Shown here piece by piece: positions 35,322-46,310 of a stretch of 64,000 nucleotides of DNA. The translations under genes were made by a program, and so were the position numbers. The number at the start of each line of letters is the position of its first letter. Position 1 is the stretch's first letter. The stretch lies in contig NZ_KI783301.1 in assembly GCF_000510645.1 (NCBI RefSeq), positions 1,898,420-1,962,419 of the forward strand. Reading direction: 5' to 3'. This DNA is from Thermicanus aegyptius DSM 12793 (lineage in GTDB: Bacteria > Bacillota > Bacilli > Thermicanales > Thermicanaceae). The notes beneath the pieces are model-generated. The model did no database searches, was not told where the DNA came from, and was given only the letters and a program-made list of their open reading frames with translations.

Positions 35322-35985
35322 AAGGGATCACATCCATGGGATTGATCGCCTGATCCTTCTCCCGAACGGAAAGATAGAGCGATTGTTCCGCCACGAGGGC
35401 GATGACCATATCGGGATAGACCCAATCCTCTGTATTCACGTAGATCTCCCCTAAATAGCCGTAAATGCTCACCTTCCCATCGCCATGCTGAATCACGATC
35501 GCTTTTCCCAAACCTTTCGTCTTTCCCACAAATCGTACCCAGCCTGTACCGATGGGATGAACGGGACTCCTCACCCCCGTTTCCAGGATCACCCCGTTTC
35601 CGTTGCTCTTAAAATCTTCGACGATCGTTCCCTTGAGGGGAAGGGAAAAAACCGTGACCGTCTCTTCTTCTTTTTTCTGCAGGAGGGGAAGGAGGGTCAG
35701 AGAGGATGAACCCAGCTCCCGTTCCACCCATCCTTTGACGACCTCAAATGGGAATTCTTCCGCAAATCGCTGGGTTAAAAAGGAATGTACGGTTTCTGAC
35801 CAAGGAAGGGGAGTATGCATCGAAAAAATAATGAAAAGAAGGAGAAGGAAACTGATCCCACTTTGGAAAAGGAATCGCCTCGTCCAGGAGGCCCATGGTT
35901 TTCCATGAAGGCTTCCACCTCGTTTCCGGTAGGACCGAAGCCATGCCTTTCTCCTTCGTTTGATCCCATCGCCCGTGATCCGCAT
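35314..35985 (-). CDS. spoIVFA: SpoIVFA, M23-like inhibitor/anchor of SpoIVFB
   Basis: About 223 aa. A basic N-terminus, one membrane span (GISFLLLLFIIFSMHTPLP), then an extracytoplasmic LytM-like domain (GTIVEDFKSNGNGVILETG ... AIVIQHGDGKVSIYGYLGEI). SpoIVFA keeps SpoIVFB in the forespore membrane and inhibited until the SpoIVB signal. The LytM His-x-His and first histidine are not all present, in line with a non-enzymatic role. ATG 35985 follows GAGGAGGGG; the longer frame to 36051 is less likely. Confidence 0.85.
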   Translation of the reverse strand: MRITGDGIKRRRKAWLRSYRKRGGSLHGKPWASWTRRFLFQSGISFLLLLFIIFSMHTPLPWSETVHSFLTQRFAEEFPFEVVKGWVERELGSSSLTLLPLLQKKEEETVTVFSLPLKGTIVEDFKSNGNGVILETGVRSPVHPIGTGWVRFVGKTKGLGKAIVIQHGDGKVSIYGYLGEIYVNTEDWVYPDMVIALVAEQSLYLSVREKDQAINPMDVIPFE

Positions 35986-36056
35986 CAAAATCCCCTCCTC
36001 GGAAGAGGCCTCTTTTTCATTCCTATGACCTGTCCCAAGGGGGTATTCCACTTCTC

Positions 36057-37196
36057 CTAAAACATAAGCTTCTTTCTCCGAAGCCCAATGTTTAAGACAA
36101 TCGCGATCGCGATCATATTGGTAAGGAGTGAGCTGCCTCCATAACTGATAAAGGGAAGGGTAATCCCGGTAACCGGCATAATCCCGATGGTCATGCCGAT
36201 GTTCTCAAAGATCTGGAAGACAAACATGCCGACAAAACCGCCGATCACATATTTCCCATAATCATACTCCGTTTCCATGGCGATCCGAATCAAACGATAG
36301 ATGAGGAGGAAGAAGAGGAGGATCAGGATGGAAGAACCGATGAAGCCAAACTTTTCCCCAATGACGGAGAAGACGAAATCGGTCTGGGCTTCCGGAACCC
36401 AGTTTGTCTCCGTCAAGGTCTTTTGGGTAAATCCTTTCCCCTGCAATAGTCCTGAACCGATGGCAATGAGGGATTTGCTTACCTGGTACCCTGCATCCGC
36501 GGTTGAAGCGGCATCCGGATTGAGGAAGACGGTAATCCGGTTCCACTGGTACTTCTTGATGATCTTATCGAAGAAGAAATCGTTGTGAAACAGATAGATA
36601 TAAGCGAGGACGGCGATGCCGCTAAGACCGATCATGGCGACGTAGAGAATGTGGCGCCAGCGAACTCCGGCGACGATGAGCATGGCGAAGAGGATGCCGA
36701 TCAGGATGACGGCATTCCCCAGATCAGGCTGTTTTACGATGAGGAGGAAAGGGAGGCCGAAGAAGAGAAAAACAGGCCAAAGCTGGTAAAAGGCCCTAAT
36801 TTCCACTTCCTTTTCCTTCATCCGGGAGAACCAGTAGGAGACGGCTAGGATCGTGAATAATTTCATGAATTCGGCAGGCTGGATTTTAATCCCTCCGAAC
36901 TCAAACCAGCCCGTTGTATTATTGGTAATCGGCCCAAAAAGAAGAAGGGCGAGCAGGGATAAAACCCCGACCCCCCAGAGTGGATAGGAAAGATAGGTGA
37001 GCCAGCGGTAATCGATCCACTGGAAAAGGATGAGAACCCCAAAGCTTATCCCATACCAGAGAAGTTGCTTCATCGCTTCTCCATGGGTCGGATTCGCCCC
37101 TGAGATGCCAAAATAGCTAAAAAGGGCCAATCCCCCCAGAATGAAAAGGATGGACCAATCAAAATAACGGATGAAACGAATTCGATCCGGATTCAT
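36057..37196 (-). CDS. rodA: RodA-type SEDS peptidoglycan polymerase
   Basis: Glycosyltransferase of the elongation machinery, working with the class B PBP encoded 1.7 kb away. 379 aa, ten hydrophobic segments, with the SEDS signatures GGIKIQPAEFMKLF, the catalytic-loop aspartate region KQPDLGNAVIL, and FISYGGSSLLTNM at the C-terminus. RodA rather than FtsW is favoured by the mre/PBP2 neighbourhood. RodA between minD and spoIVFA is not the B. subtilis arrangement. Confidence 0.93.
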   Translation of the reverse strand: MNPDRIRFIRYFDWSILFILGGLALFSYFGISGANPTHGEAMKQLLWYGISFGVLILFQWIDYRWLTYLSYPLWGVGVLSLLALLLFGPITNNTTGWFEFGGIKIQPAEFMKLFTILAVSYWFSRMKEKEVEIRAFYQLWPVFLFFGLPFLLIVKQPDLGNAVILIGILFAMLIVAGVRWRHILYVAMIGLSGIAVLAYIYLFHNDFFFDKIIKKYQWNRITVFLNPDAASTADAGYQVSKSLIAIGSGLLQGKGFTQKTLTETNWVPEAQTDFVFSVIGEKFGFIGSSILILLFFLLIYRLIRIAMETEYDYGKYVIGGFVGMFVFQIFENIGMTIGIMPVTGITLPFISYGGSSLLTNMIAIAIVLNIGLRRKKLMF

Positions 37197-37246
37197 CAGT
37201 TAACCCTCCTTTCCTTTCCACGCAAAGACATGATGTCAAGGGTTGT

Positions 37247-38041
37247 TCACAGACCGAACATTTTCTTCATCTTCCCAAAGACCGACTCTTTCGCCTCAAG
37301 TCGCATGAGGGGGACGGTCTCTCCCAGGATGCGGCGGGCGATGTTTCGGTAAGCCTGGGAAGCACGGGAATGGGGATCCATGACGGTGGGCACCCCTTCA
37401 TTGGTCATCTTGATGATCGCTTCATCATCGGGCACAATGCCCAAAAGGTCAATGCCTAAAATCTGGACGATCTCATCGACTCCAACCTGTTCCAGCTTTT
37501 TCGTCATGTGGGGGCGGATGCGGTTAATGATCAGCTTGGGAGAAGAAAGCCCCCTCTTCTCTAAAATCCCGATCACCCGGTCGGCATCTCGAATGGAGGA
37601 GACCTCCGGGGTGGTAACGACGATGGCCTGATCGGCGCCGGCGACAGCATTATTAAACCCTTGCTCAATTCCCGCCGGCGAATCTAGGAGGATATAATCA
37701 TAGGAAGGCTTTAATTTCTCCACCAGTTTCTTCATCTGGTCCGGAGTCACCGCACTCTTATCTTTCGTTTGGGCAGCGGGGAGCATCACCAACCGGTCCT
37801 CAAAATGTTTGTCCCGGACAATGGCTTGTTCCAAGCGGCAACGACCTTCCACCACATCGACAAGGTCGAAGATGATCCGATTTTCCAGTCCCATGAGAAC
37901 ATCCAAGTTTCTAAGGCCGATATCTGTATCGATCATGCATACTTTTTTTCCCAACATGGCTAGGGCCGTTCCAATATTGGCAGAAGAGGTGGTCTTTCCC
38001 ACTCCGCCTTTCCCTGAGGTGATAACGATCGCTTCCCCCAT
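37247..38041 (-). CDS. minD: Septum site-determining ATPase MinD
   Basis: 264 aa ParA/MinD ATPase that recruits MinC to the membrane and blocks polar septa. Deviant Walker A GKGGVGKTT (residues 10-18), switch DTDIGLRNLD, DSPAGIEQGF, and a C-terminal amphipathic helix (SVFGKMKKMFGL) for membrane binding. One base downstream of minC. MinE is absent, as in Bacillus, where DivIVA/MinJ place the system. Confidence 0.97.
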   Translation of the reverse strand: MGEAIVITSGKGGVGKTTSSANIGTALAMLGKKVCMIDTDIGLRNLDVLMGLENRIIFDLVDVVEGRCRLEQAIVRDKHFEDRLVMLPAAQTKDKSAVTPDQMKKLVEKLKPSYDYILLDSPAGIEQGFNNAVAGADQAIVVTTPEVSSIRDADRVIGILEKRGLSSPKLIINRIRPHMTKKLEQVGVDEIVQILGIDLLGIVPDDEAIIKMTNEGVPTVMDPHSRASQAYRNIARRILGETVPLMRLEAKESVFGKMKKMFGL

Positions 38042-38719
38042 TCACCGATTCCTCCTTGCTTCTTCTATATGATGAGGTCGTAACTGTTTTAGTAATTGAA
38101 TCCGCGCCAATTTGATCAGCCCATCCTCCAGGTAGGCGAACTTCATCTCCTCCCCTTCCTCCCGAATCGGAAACTCCTCCACGATCACATCGGCGATGCG
38201 AAGCTGCATCGGCTTAAAGAGGCTTGCGGCGATGATCTTCCCTTTATCCCCGTTTTTGCCGGCATGGGCGATTCCTTTTAGGGAGCCTAACACATAGATG
38301 TTTCCATGGGAGACCACCCAACCGCCCGGGTTTACATCCCCTAAGACCAAAATGTCCTGTTCGCTCTCCAGGATTTGGCCGGAGCGGACGATCCCCACTT
38401 CGATCTTCAGGGACTTTTTCTCCAGGAGCCCCTCCACTTCCTCTTTAGAGAGGACGTCGGTATAAACCTCCTTCACGATCAGGTTTCCTGCCTGTTCGAT
38501 GAGACGGATGATCCTCTCTTTCTCTTCCGGTCCGAGATAGCGGTTCCCAAAATAGAGGGATACGTGGGTTAAAGGGCCCTGGAGGAACCGGGCATGGCTC
38601 ACCCGGATCTTTTGTTCCAATTCCTCAAGAAGTTCCTGATAGGAGCAGTGTTCATCCATCAGGAATTGAAGCCCCTCTTTATTTCCTTTGATGAGTATAT
38701 GCTGTCTGGTCATGGTCAT
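38042..38719 (-). CDS. minC: Septum site-determining protein MinC
   Basis: 225 aa FtsZ antagonist. N-terminal FtsZ-contact domain (residues 1-105) and C-terminal right-handed beta-helix with VVSHGNIYVLGSLKGIAHAG, which binds MinD and dimerises. ATG 38719 follows GGGGGAGAG. Forms the minCD operon, downstream of mrdA. Confidence 0.95.
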   Translation of the reverse strand: MTMTRQHILIKGNKEGLQFLMDEHCSYQELLEELEQKIRVSHARFLQGPLTHVSLYFGNRYLGPEEKERIIRLIEQAGNLIVKEVYTDVLSKEEVEGLLEKKSLKIEVGIVRSGQILESEQDILVLGDVNPGGWVVSHGNIYVLGSLKGIAHAGKNGDKGKIIAASLFKPMQLRIADVIVEEFPIREEGEEMKFAYLEDGLIKLARIQLLKQLRPHHIEEARRNR

Positions 38720-38867
38720 GGGCAACTCTCCCCCTCTTTACCTATTCGGCAGACCTCCCCTTTTTCCTGCCGTACGATCTATCGTTTTCTTACGAATACG
38801 GAGAGTTTCTCCCTTTGCATGCATGACGTACTTCCTCCTGGAGAGTTACCTGTTCATTCAGGGCGAC

Positions 38868-40892
38868 TTACGGCGTTTTCTTTCCTCCTGCAGGATTCTC
38901 GGCAGCGGTTGGCCCTGTGCTCCCCGATGCAGGTCGGTCCAAGCCAAAATAGGATTCAACGAGGCGGCGGGCGATGGGTCCCGCCGAGTCCGATCCCCCT
39001 GCCCCTCCCGGAACGACAACGACGAAGGCCATCTGGGGATCTTCATAGGGAGCATAACCCACCATGAGTCCATTGGTATTATTGCCGGTTCGCTGTACCG
39101 TTCCCGTTTTGGCGGCCACATGGATGGGCAACCCGGCGAAGGTGGAATAGGCGGTTCCACCCGGTTCGGTCACCATGCGCATCCCTTCCTGGACCAATTT
39201 AATCCATTCCGGTTTGATGTCCACCTGATTTAACACTTCCGGTTCTTTTCTCCAGAGGAGTTTTCCGGGCCCATCCAGATTGTCGTCCGGCTCCCGAATC
39301 TCTTGAACCACATAGGGGCGCATCCGGTACCCTCCGTTGGCGATGGTACTTACATATTGTACCAGTTGGATCGGGGTATAGTTATCGTACTGGCCGATCA
39401 TGGCATCTGCAAGTCGGCCCAACTCCTCCGTCTCCGCTCTCCACGCGATGTTCTCTCCGGGGAGATCGATCCCTGTTAATCTTCCTAAACCGAACTCCCC
39501 GTGATAGTGATCGATCACTTCAAATTTTTGCTTATATAAGGTCTTCGATTGGGGGTAACGGGCGAGGCGCATCGCCAGCTCGTACATGTAGGTGTTGACC
39601 GACTTCTGTAAAGCTTGCCGGGCGTCCACCCAGCCAAATCCCCCCGGTTTATAATCTCGTTTGATAAGATTTCCCACTTTATAAGAACCGGTGGAGAGGA
39701 TTTTCTCGTTGGGGGTGACCAAGCCTTCCTGCAGCCCGATCATGACGGAGAGCATCTTAATGGTGGAACCAGGGGCGAAATAGCCTGCGATCGCCTTGTT
39801 TTGTTCCCGACCGAATACTTGCGTTTTATACAGCTTTCCAAAATCGGGGCTGTTATAAATGTTCGGATCATACTGCGGGTAATTGGTTAATGCTTTGACG
39901 GCACCGGTTTTCGGATCCATCACCACGGCGATGGCGGAATTGACTTGGGGCAGCGGATTTACTTTCCGGGTTTGAAGATTCTTCACTTCTTCCGCCAGGA
40001 TCTGTTCCACCTTCTGCTGATATTTCGCATCGATGGTGAGAACCAGATTATTCCCCGGCTTTTGGGCGACCACCTCTTTGGTCTCCAGGGTTTTGGCCAC
40101 ATTATTTACCCTCACTTCCTGTAAGCCATTCGTCCCCCTGAGCACCGATTCATACGATTTTTCCACCCCTGCATAGCCTACCTGTTCGTTTAAGCTATAT
40201 CCTTTCGCCAGGTATTCGTCTGCCAAATTGGAAGGAATTTGCCGCATGTAGCCTAAAATATAGGTGGCAAACGCCCCTTTCTTATATTGGCGCATCGAAT
40301 CGACAATCACATTCACGCCGGGGAGGTCAACTCGGTTCTCTTCGATGGTAAACATGATCTCTTTCGGGATGTCTGAGACGATACTCCGGGGGAGATAACG
40401 GGGCATGTTGGGGGTATAACTTTTCACTTCCCATTCCTCGGGGCGAAATGTGAAGGTCCCATTCTCCTGTTCCTTCTTCACCTTATCGGCGAACTCTTTC
40501 TTCGGCTCATACACATAGCCGCTGTCCATCTTTTCCAGCAGGTAGACCCGGTTGTACGCAGGATTTAGGGGCAGGAGGATCTTCTCCAACCGTTCGGCAA
40601 CGGCGAGAATCTCATCCTTTTTAAGATTTTCATCCAGAAAGGTAATGGTATAAACCGGTTTATTATTGACCAAAACCTCACCGTTCGCATCATAGATCCA
40701 CCCCCTGGGTGCCGGCGTGGAGATGGTACGGATGCTCAGCTGTTCCGAGGCGCGGACGAACTTCTCCCCTTCGACAAGTTGCATGTAAGCAAGGCGCAGG
40801 ACCAAGATGACGAAGAGAAAAAAGGTGATTAAAAAGATGATATTAAAACGCCGGATGAAGCGCCTCTCTTCCAGTTGTTTCTGTTCCTCCAT
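38868..40892 (-). CDS. mrdA: Class B penicillin-binding protein 2 (elongasome transpeptidase)
   Basis: 674 aa. Cytoplasmic tail and one membrane anchor (FLITFFLFVILVLRLAYMQL), then pedestal domain and transpeptidase domain with the three penicillin-binding motifs: SxxK in FAPGSTIKM, SxN in LQKSVNTYMYE, and KTGT in VAAKTGTVQRTG. The C-terminal tail is Ser/Pro/Gly-rich. It cross-links peptidoglycan with RodA. It lies between mreD and minC, one base from mreD, so it is expressed with the cell-shape genes. The PBP2 subclass is inferred from context. Confidence 0.94.
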   Translation of the reverse strand: MEEQKQLEERRFIRRFNIIFLITFFLFVILVLRLAYMQLVEGEKFVRASEQLSIRTISTPAPRGWIYDANGEVLVNNKPVYTITFLDENLKKDEILAVAERLEKILLPLNPAYNRVYLLEKMDSGYVYEPKKEFADKVKKEQENGTFTFRPEEWEVKSYTPNMPRYLPRSIVSDIPKEIMFTIEENRVDLPGVNVIVDSMRQYKKGAFATYILGYMRQIPSNLADEYLAKGYSLNEQVGYAGVEKSYESVLRGTNGLQEVRVNNVAKTLETKEVVAQKPGNNLVLTIDAKYQQKVEQILAEEVKNLQTRKVNPLPQVNSAIAVVMDPKTGAVKALTNYPQYDPNIYNSPDFGKLYKTQVFGREQNKAIAGYFAPGSTIKMLSVMIGLQEGLVTPNEKILSTGSYKVGNLIKRDYKPGGFGWVDARQALQKSVNTYMYELAMRLARYPQSKTLYKQKFEVIDHYHGEFGLGRLTGIDLPGENIAWRAETEELGRLADAMIGQYDNYTPIQLVQYVSTIANGGYRMRPYVVQEIREPDDNLDGPGKLLWRKEPEVLNQVDIKPEWIKLVQEGMRMVTEPGGTAYSTFAGLPIHVAAKTGTVQRTGNNTNGLMVGYAPYEDPQMAFVVVVPGGAGGSDSAGPIARRLVESYFGLDRPASGSTGPTAAENPAGGKKTP

Positions 40893-41423
40893 TTAAATCC
40901 CCCTCTCCTCATCTTGTAACTCTTCCACCGTAAAAAGAGAGGAACGAGTCACCCATGGATAAACGGCCAACGCAAACCCCATATTGACAAGGACATTGGG
41001 AAAAGCTTCCCGGAGAAAAAGGTAGGATGGCGAAATGTCGGTCAGGAGAAATAAGGCATGGAAACCATAGAGCCATAGATCGAGAGATAAAGAGGCTATA
41101 CCGCTCATGGTAAGGGCAAGCCACAGGTTGTGATGCAGGATCCCTGTTACATTATGAATCATGCTGCCAAGAAGGGTATAAATGAATAGATTTAGGCCAA
41201 AAATGCTACCAAAAGCAATATCGTAAAAGAGTCCGAAAACGGCTCCGAAGAGAAGCCCATCCTTGCTCCCCAGATAGAGGGAGATATAAACCACCAGGAT
41301 GAGGACAAGGTGGGGATGAATCCATAGATCGTTTCTTAAGGGGGAGGGAAAAAGGAGGGGAAGGACCGTACCTTCCAACAGAAAAAGGAGAAGAAGGAGG
41401 AGAAAAAGTTTGAAGCGCTTCAT
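40893..41423 (-). CDS. mreD: Rod shape-determining protein MreD
   Basis: 176 aa with five or six membrane spans (FLLLLLLFLLEGTVLPLLFP at the start). MreD joins MreC and RodA/PBP2 in the elongation complex. Sequence is weakly conserved, but membrane profile, length and position 4-nt-overlapping mreC support the call. Confidence 0.9.
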   Translation of the reverse strand: MKRFKLFLLLLLLFLLEGTVLPLLFPSPLRNDLWIHPHLVLILVVYISLYLGSKDGLLFGAVFGLFYDIAFGSIFGLNLFIYTLLGSMIHNVTGILHHNLWLALTMSGIASLSLDLWLYGFHALFLLTDISPSYLFLREAFPNVLVNMGFALAVYPWVTRSSLFTVEELQDEERGI

Positions 41424-42274
41424 GGATTTTCTCCCCCTTCCTTCAACTGGTCTTCCCTCATCACCAGAAATACCTCATCCAATTGGTAGAGATTGGCAGC
41501 CGGCTTTACATAGGCCATCTTGGTCAGGCCATCCTCTCCGGGGAGAATCTCCGTCACCTTACCGATGAGCAACCCCTTTGGAAATACCCCTCCCAACCCG
41601 GAAGTGACAATGGAATCCCCCACCAACAGGTTTGATTCCAGGGGAATCTTCCTCATGATGAGTTCTTTCCGCTCTGCATCATACGACTCGACAATCCCGA
41701 AGGTCTCCGATTTCCCCACGCTTAAGACGGAGATGTGCCGAGTTCTTTCGATATCGGAAATCAGCCGGACGTTGGAGGTAAAATAGGAGACATTCTCCAC
41801 CATCCCCACCAACCCCTGAGGCGTGATGACGGCCATGTCCGGTTTGATGCCGTCCTTCTCTCCCTTATTCACGGTGAGGACGTTGTACCAAGTATCATGT
41901 TGACGGGCGATCACCTCCGCCGCAGCCAGGCGATACGCCTTTAAGGTGGTGGGGAGGTTCAACATCTGCCTTAGCCGCTCATTCTCCTTCTTTAACAGCT
42001 CATACTCTGCCTCAAGCTGGGCGAATTGGTTGAGCGCCCCTTTTAATGCCTTGTTTTCCCCATAAAGATTAAAGATCTTCCCCGCATCGGTAACGATTCC
42101 CATCACTTTTTTGACCGGTATGGAGACCGCCTCCTGCATGAGGGCCAGGCTATCCTTCACGAAGCGTTCCGGCCAATTTAGCGAACCTCTCCCCCCCAGC
42201 GTGAGTCCGGCCACGATAATGAGGAGGATGAGGGCGATTAAAATCAAGATAAAACGACGGTAAATTTGATTCAT
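41420..42274 (-). CDS. mreC: Rod shape-determining protein MreC
   Basis: 284 aa. A single N-terminal span (FILILIALILLIIVAGLTLG), a coiled coil (~65-105, ALNQFAQLEAEYELLKKENE) and two beta-barrel domains with AEVIARQHDTWYNVLTVNKG, MAVITPQGLVG and GVFPKGLLIGKV, the MreC signatures. It scaffolds PBP2. Overlaps mreD. Confidence 0.95.
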   Translation of the reverse strand: MNQIYRRFILILIALILLIIVAGLTLGGRGSLNWPERFVKDSLALMQEAVSIPVKKVMGIVTDAGKIFNLYGENKALKGALNQFAQLEAEYELLKKENERLRQMLNLPTTLKAYRLAAAEVIARQHDTWYNVLTVNKGEKDGIKPDMAVITPQGLVGMVENVSYFTSNVRLISDIERTRHISVLSVGKSETFGIVESYDAERKELIMRKIPLESNLLVGDSIVTSGLGGVFPKGLLIGKVTEILPGEDGLTKMAYVKPAANLYQLDEVFLVMREDQLKEGGENP

Positions 42275-42301
42275 CGGTAAGCCCCCCGAATAGGGCGGTT
42301 T

Positions 42302-43333
<1,032 letters not shown>

Positions 43334-43512
43334 CTATGATAACCCCTTTCCGGTCATTCGCCGCATAGATTGATGTGATACAACTTTTCTATTGTACCAC
43401 GGATTAATGAAGATGTATCGAATCAATTACAGGAAATTATCGTATATTTCATGGATTTTCATTGGAGTCCTATGGATTCCTCATAGCCCCGAATGAAAGA
43501 GAGGGTTTGGGG

Positions 43513-44205
43513 TTAGATCAGGCCTCGTTCCTTAAAGCTGATGAAGGTCCCGTCACCGATCACCAGGTGGTCCAAGACCTCAATGCCGAGGAGCTTGCCG
43601 CTTTCCACCATACGCTTTGTCACCTCGAGATCTTCCCGGCTTGGCGTGGGATCCCCACTGGGATGATTATGGAGAAGGATGAGGCTGGCGGCGCTTTTCC
43701 GGATCGCTTCCCGGAAGATTTCCCGAGGATGAACCAACGAAGAGTTTAAGGTTCCCACAAAGAGGGTCTCCTGCCCGATCACTTGGTTCTTCGTATTGAG
43801 AAAGAGAGCGACAAAGTGCTCTTGGTGAAGGTAACGAAGGCTATCCATCATATATTCCGCCGCATCTTGGGGGCTGTGGATCCGGACTTTCTCCAGGAGG
43901 TTTCCCCGGGAAAGGCGGCGTCCCAATTCCAGCCCCGCCTTGATTTGGATCGCCTTCGCCTCTCCCACCCCTTTGATGCTTTTCAGTTCTTCCAAATCCA
44001 TCTCCAAAAGCGCCCGTAGGGAACCGGCACGATTGAGCACCTGATCGGAGAGGTGCATGACCGATTGTCCCTTCACGCCGGTGCGAAGAAGAATGGCCAA
44101 TAATTCTGCATTAGAGAGGCTTTCGGCCCCAAAACGCTTCATTCTCTCCCTGGGACGTTCCTCCTCCGGAACATCCCGAATCATCAGACGGTACTCTTCA
44201 TCCAT
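43513..44205 (-). CDS. radC: RadC/JAB1 family DNA repair-associated protein
   Basis: 230 aa. N-terminal HhH-like region (LKSIKGVGEAKAIQIKAGLE) and a C-terminal MPN/JAMM domain with the metalloprotease motif LILLHNHPSGDPTPSREDLE. RadC function is unsettled despite the name. ATG 44205 follows GGGGAGAGG. It usually follows maf in Bacillales; here the maf remnant ends 114 bp upstream. Confidence 0.94.
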   Translation of the reverse strand: MDEEYRLMIRDVPEEERPRERMKRFGAESLSNAELLAILLRTGVKGQSVMHLSDQVLNRAGSLRALLEMDLEELKSIKGVGEAKAIQIKAGLELGRRLSRGNLLEKVRIHSPQDAAEYMMDSLRYLHQEHFVALFLNTKNQVIGQETLFVGTLNSSLVHPREIFREAIRKSAASLILLHNHPSGDPTPSREDLEVTKRMVESGKLLGIEVLDHLVIGDGTFISFKERGLI

Positions 44206-44318
44206 CGTACCTCTCCCCTCTACCTCATCCCTTTTAAAGCGATCGCTCGTTCTTACATTCTTTGTTTTATTTTCTTTTCTCTCGGTTATCCGGCCGATTT
44301 CTCCTCTCGCCTCGAATC

Positions 44319-44474
44319 TCACTTCACACGATCTCTTTTCAGCACATCGATTCCAAATTCCCGCAGCATCCGGGCAAACAGTGGGAGGGGGAGTCCTACG
44401 ACGGTATAATAGTCGCCATGGATCCATTCAATCAGCGTCGCTCCCAACCCTTGAATGGCATAGGATCCTGCTTT
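44319..44474 (-). pseudogene. maf: 3' remnant of maf (nucleotide pyrophosphatase), split by the element
   Basis: The minus strand from about 44474 encodes [12 protein letters not shown], then [20 protein letters not shown] and FGI, ending in TGA at 44319-44321. These ~50 residues are the C-terminal end of Maf/YhdE-family nucleotide pyrophosphatases, which read (D)KAGAYGIQG...GDYYNVVGLP. No start or N-terminal part is present: homology breaks at codon KAG (44472-44474), exactly where the serine recombinase gene begins to look foreign. The 5' part of maf should lie at the other end of the element, outside this window. Position before radC matches the usual maf-radC-mreB order. Confidence 0.88.
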
Positions 44475-46273
44475 GTAGTGCTAAATGGTTCTTTTAAGGG
44501 GTGAAAACCACCATTTATTGACATTACCAAAGCAGAATGTCCCGCTTTATTCTCCATAGCTACAATTGATACGAATGATTTCGTCACAGCCCCTGCCTTG
44601 TAGGTAACGGTGGCTTTGTTGTCCCCACCACCGGAACCATCTGGATCATCACCTCCATCGTAATGAAGTAATTGCTCAATATTGGCTTTCAAGTATATTG
44701 TAGGTTCCCCATCTTTACTAACGATTATTTTGTCAATAAGGATCTCAAGGTCTTTACGATTTAGTGTATCCTTTGCTATGATATCATCAAATACTTGAAG
44801 TGCCGTTCTTGCGCCTTCCTTGAACATACTCGACTTCTCTCTAACAGCGGTCAATTCCTCAATCTGCTTTGAAACAGTACTAATATGTTGGCGTTTTTCT
44901 GCTTCTAGCTCAGCGTAGGTTTCAGAGATCATATCCTCCATGTCAGGATTTTTGGCAATGTCCTTAATTTTTTGCGACAATGTAACTTTGAGTTCATCTG
45001 AAAGTTGCTGAAGTTCTTTATTTAACCTCTTTAAGGATACCTCAAAATTATCTTCTCGTTCAACACGATCTTTCAATTTAGCATCAAACGCCGCGATTGC
45101 ACTTGATAACTTTTCTCGAAGCACAGTAAGATGGGCTTTAATTGCAAGCACAAGAGTACGATCTAAGATGTAGTGCGTTGAACAAGCAATTTTACCGACT
45201 CTCCTATAAGTCCCACAGATGTAGGACTTATGTTTGCCCTCCTTGTTAAGAGCAACCATACCATGACCACAATCAGCGCATTTCAGAAACCCCGAGAAAA
45301 GATTTATATGTTTATGACCAGTACCTCTATAGTTTCCATCTAAACGCTTATTGGCTATTGTTTGAGCTAACTCAAAATCTTCTTTACTTATAATCGCTTC
45401 ATGATTGTTTTCAAAGACATATTGCTTAGCTGGATCAACTTTTGACGCTCTACCATTAATCTCACTAAGTAGGAACTTTCCTTGTCTAAGTGTTCCGATA
45501 TAAAAATCATTTCTGATGATTCGTTGAACCATTCTTTGAACCCAAACATTTGTAACACTCTTCTTATATACTTTACCCGCTTCAATCTTCTCACGCTGTA
45601 TTATCATTGAAGGAGTTGGAATCTCATTTTCAGTCAGGTAAATACATATCTTCCTATAACCATACCCTTGCAAATACATATCAAAAATTTTTCTAACAAC
45701 CCAAGCTGTTTCTTCATCAATAATAATCTTCTTACGATCCATTGGATCTCGCTTATAACCATATGGGACTGGAGCTAAAAATACGCCATCTTTCATTTTT
45801 GTCCTAATATTGTCTTTGATCTTTTTACTTATATCCTTAACATACCTTTCATTATACCACGTTTTTATACCAAGAATCGAATCATCGTCTTTCTCTGAAT
45901 CATAATTGTCACTAATCAATATTAACCGGACACCTAGACGTTTCATGTCTTCAAGAAAAAGCAAGGTCAATGCATTATGTCTACCAATACGAGATAAGTC
46001 CTTGGTTGCCAGAATAACTTTATACCCATTCTCAATAGCTATATTAATTTCCTTTAACATACGATTAAAATCAGGTCTATCAAAGGTATATCCACTTACG
46101 TTATCATCTTCAAACATTACAATATTCGAAGAAGAGTCCTTAAACACTTCTGCAAAGTAATTTTTTATCAATTTCTTCTGCGCAATAATTGTCGCATAGT
46201 TCGACCTATCTTCATCTCGGCTGATGCGTGAATAACCGAAATATAGAGTCCTGCTTCCAATATTTTGAACCAT
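44432..46273 (-). CDS. Large serine recombinase (integrase)
   Basis: About 613 aa. The N-terminal resolvase domain has the catalytic serine Ser18 in [12 protein letters not shown] and the helix-D arginine region [10 protein letters not shown]; then a recombinase domain ([20 protein letters not shown]), a zinc-ribbon ([18 protein letters not shown] ... [10 protein letters not shown]), and a coiled coil (~385-500). It integrates and, with a directionality factor, excises the element. ATG 46273 follows GAGGTG. The last ~14 codons (from about 44474 down to the stop at 44432) are read from host maf DNA in another frame, so the free circular form must encode a different C-terminus. Confidence 0.93.
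   Translation of the reverse strand: MVQNIGSRTLYFGYSRISRDEDRSNYATIIAQKKLIKNYFAEVFKDSSSNIVMFEDDNVSGYTFDRPDFNRMLKEINIAIENGYKVILATKDLSRIGRHNALTLLFLEDMKRLGVRLILISDNYDSEKDDDSILGIKTWYNERYVKDISKKIKDNIRTKMKDGVFLAPVPYGYKRDPMDRKKIIIDEETAWVVRKIFDMYLQGYGYRKICIYLTENEIPTPSMIIQREKIEAGKVYKKSVTNVWVQRMVQRIIRNDFYIGTLRQGKFLLSEINGRASKVDPAKQYVFENNHEAIISKEDFELAQTIANKRLDGNYRGTGHKHINLFSGFLKCADCGHGMVALNKEGKHKSYICGTYRRVGKIACSTHYILDRTLVLAIKAHLTVLREKLSSAIAAFDAKLKDRVEREDNFEVSLKRLNKELQQLSDELKVTLSQKIKDIAKNPDMEDMISETYAELEAEKRQHISTVSKQIEELTAVREKSSMFKEGARTALQVFDDIIAKDTLNRKDLEILIDKIIVSKDGEPTIYLKANIEQLLHYDGGDDPDGSGGGDNKATVTYKAGAVTKSFVSIVAMENKAGHSALVMSINGGFHPLKEPFSTTKQDPMPFKGWERR
44465..44485. other. Left attachment junction (attL) of the element
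   Basis: The change from maf to element sequence falls at about 44472-44477 (TCCTGCTTTGTAGTGC on the plus strand). Serine recombinases swap strands at a central dinucleotide in a short core; which two bases it is cannot be told without the other junction or an empty maf site. Confidence 0.6.
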
Positions 46274-46310
46274 TGTTCTATACACCTCATTCCAAATTAA
46301 GTAGTGCTTA

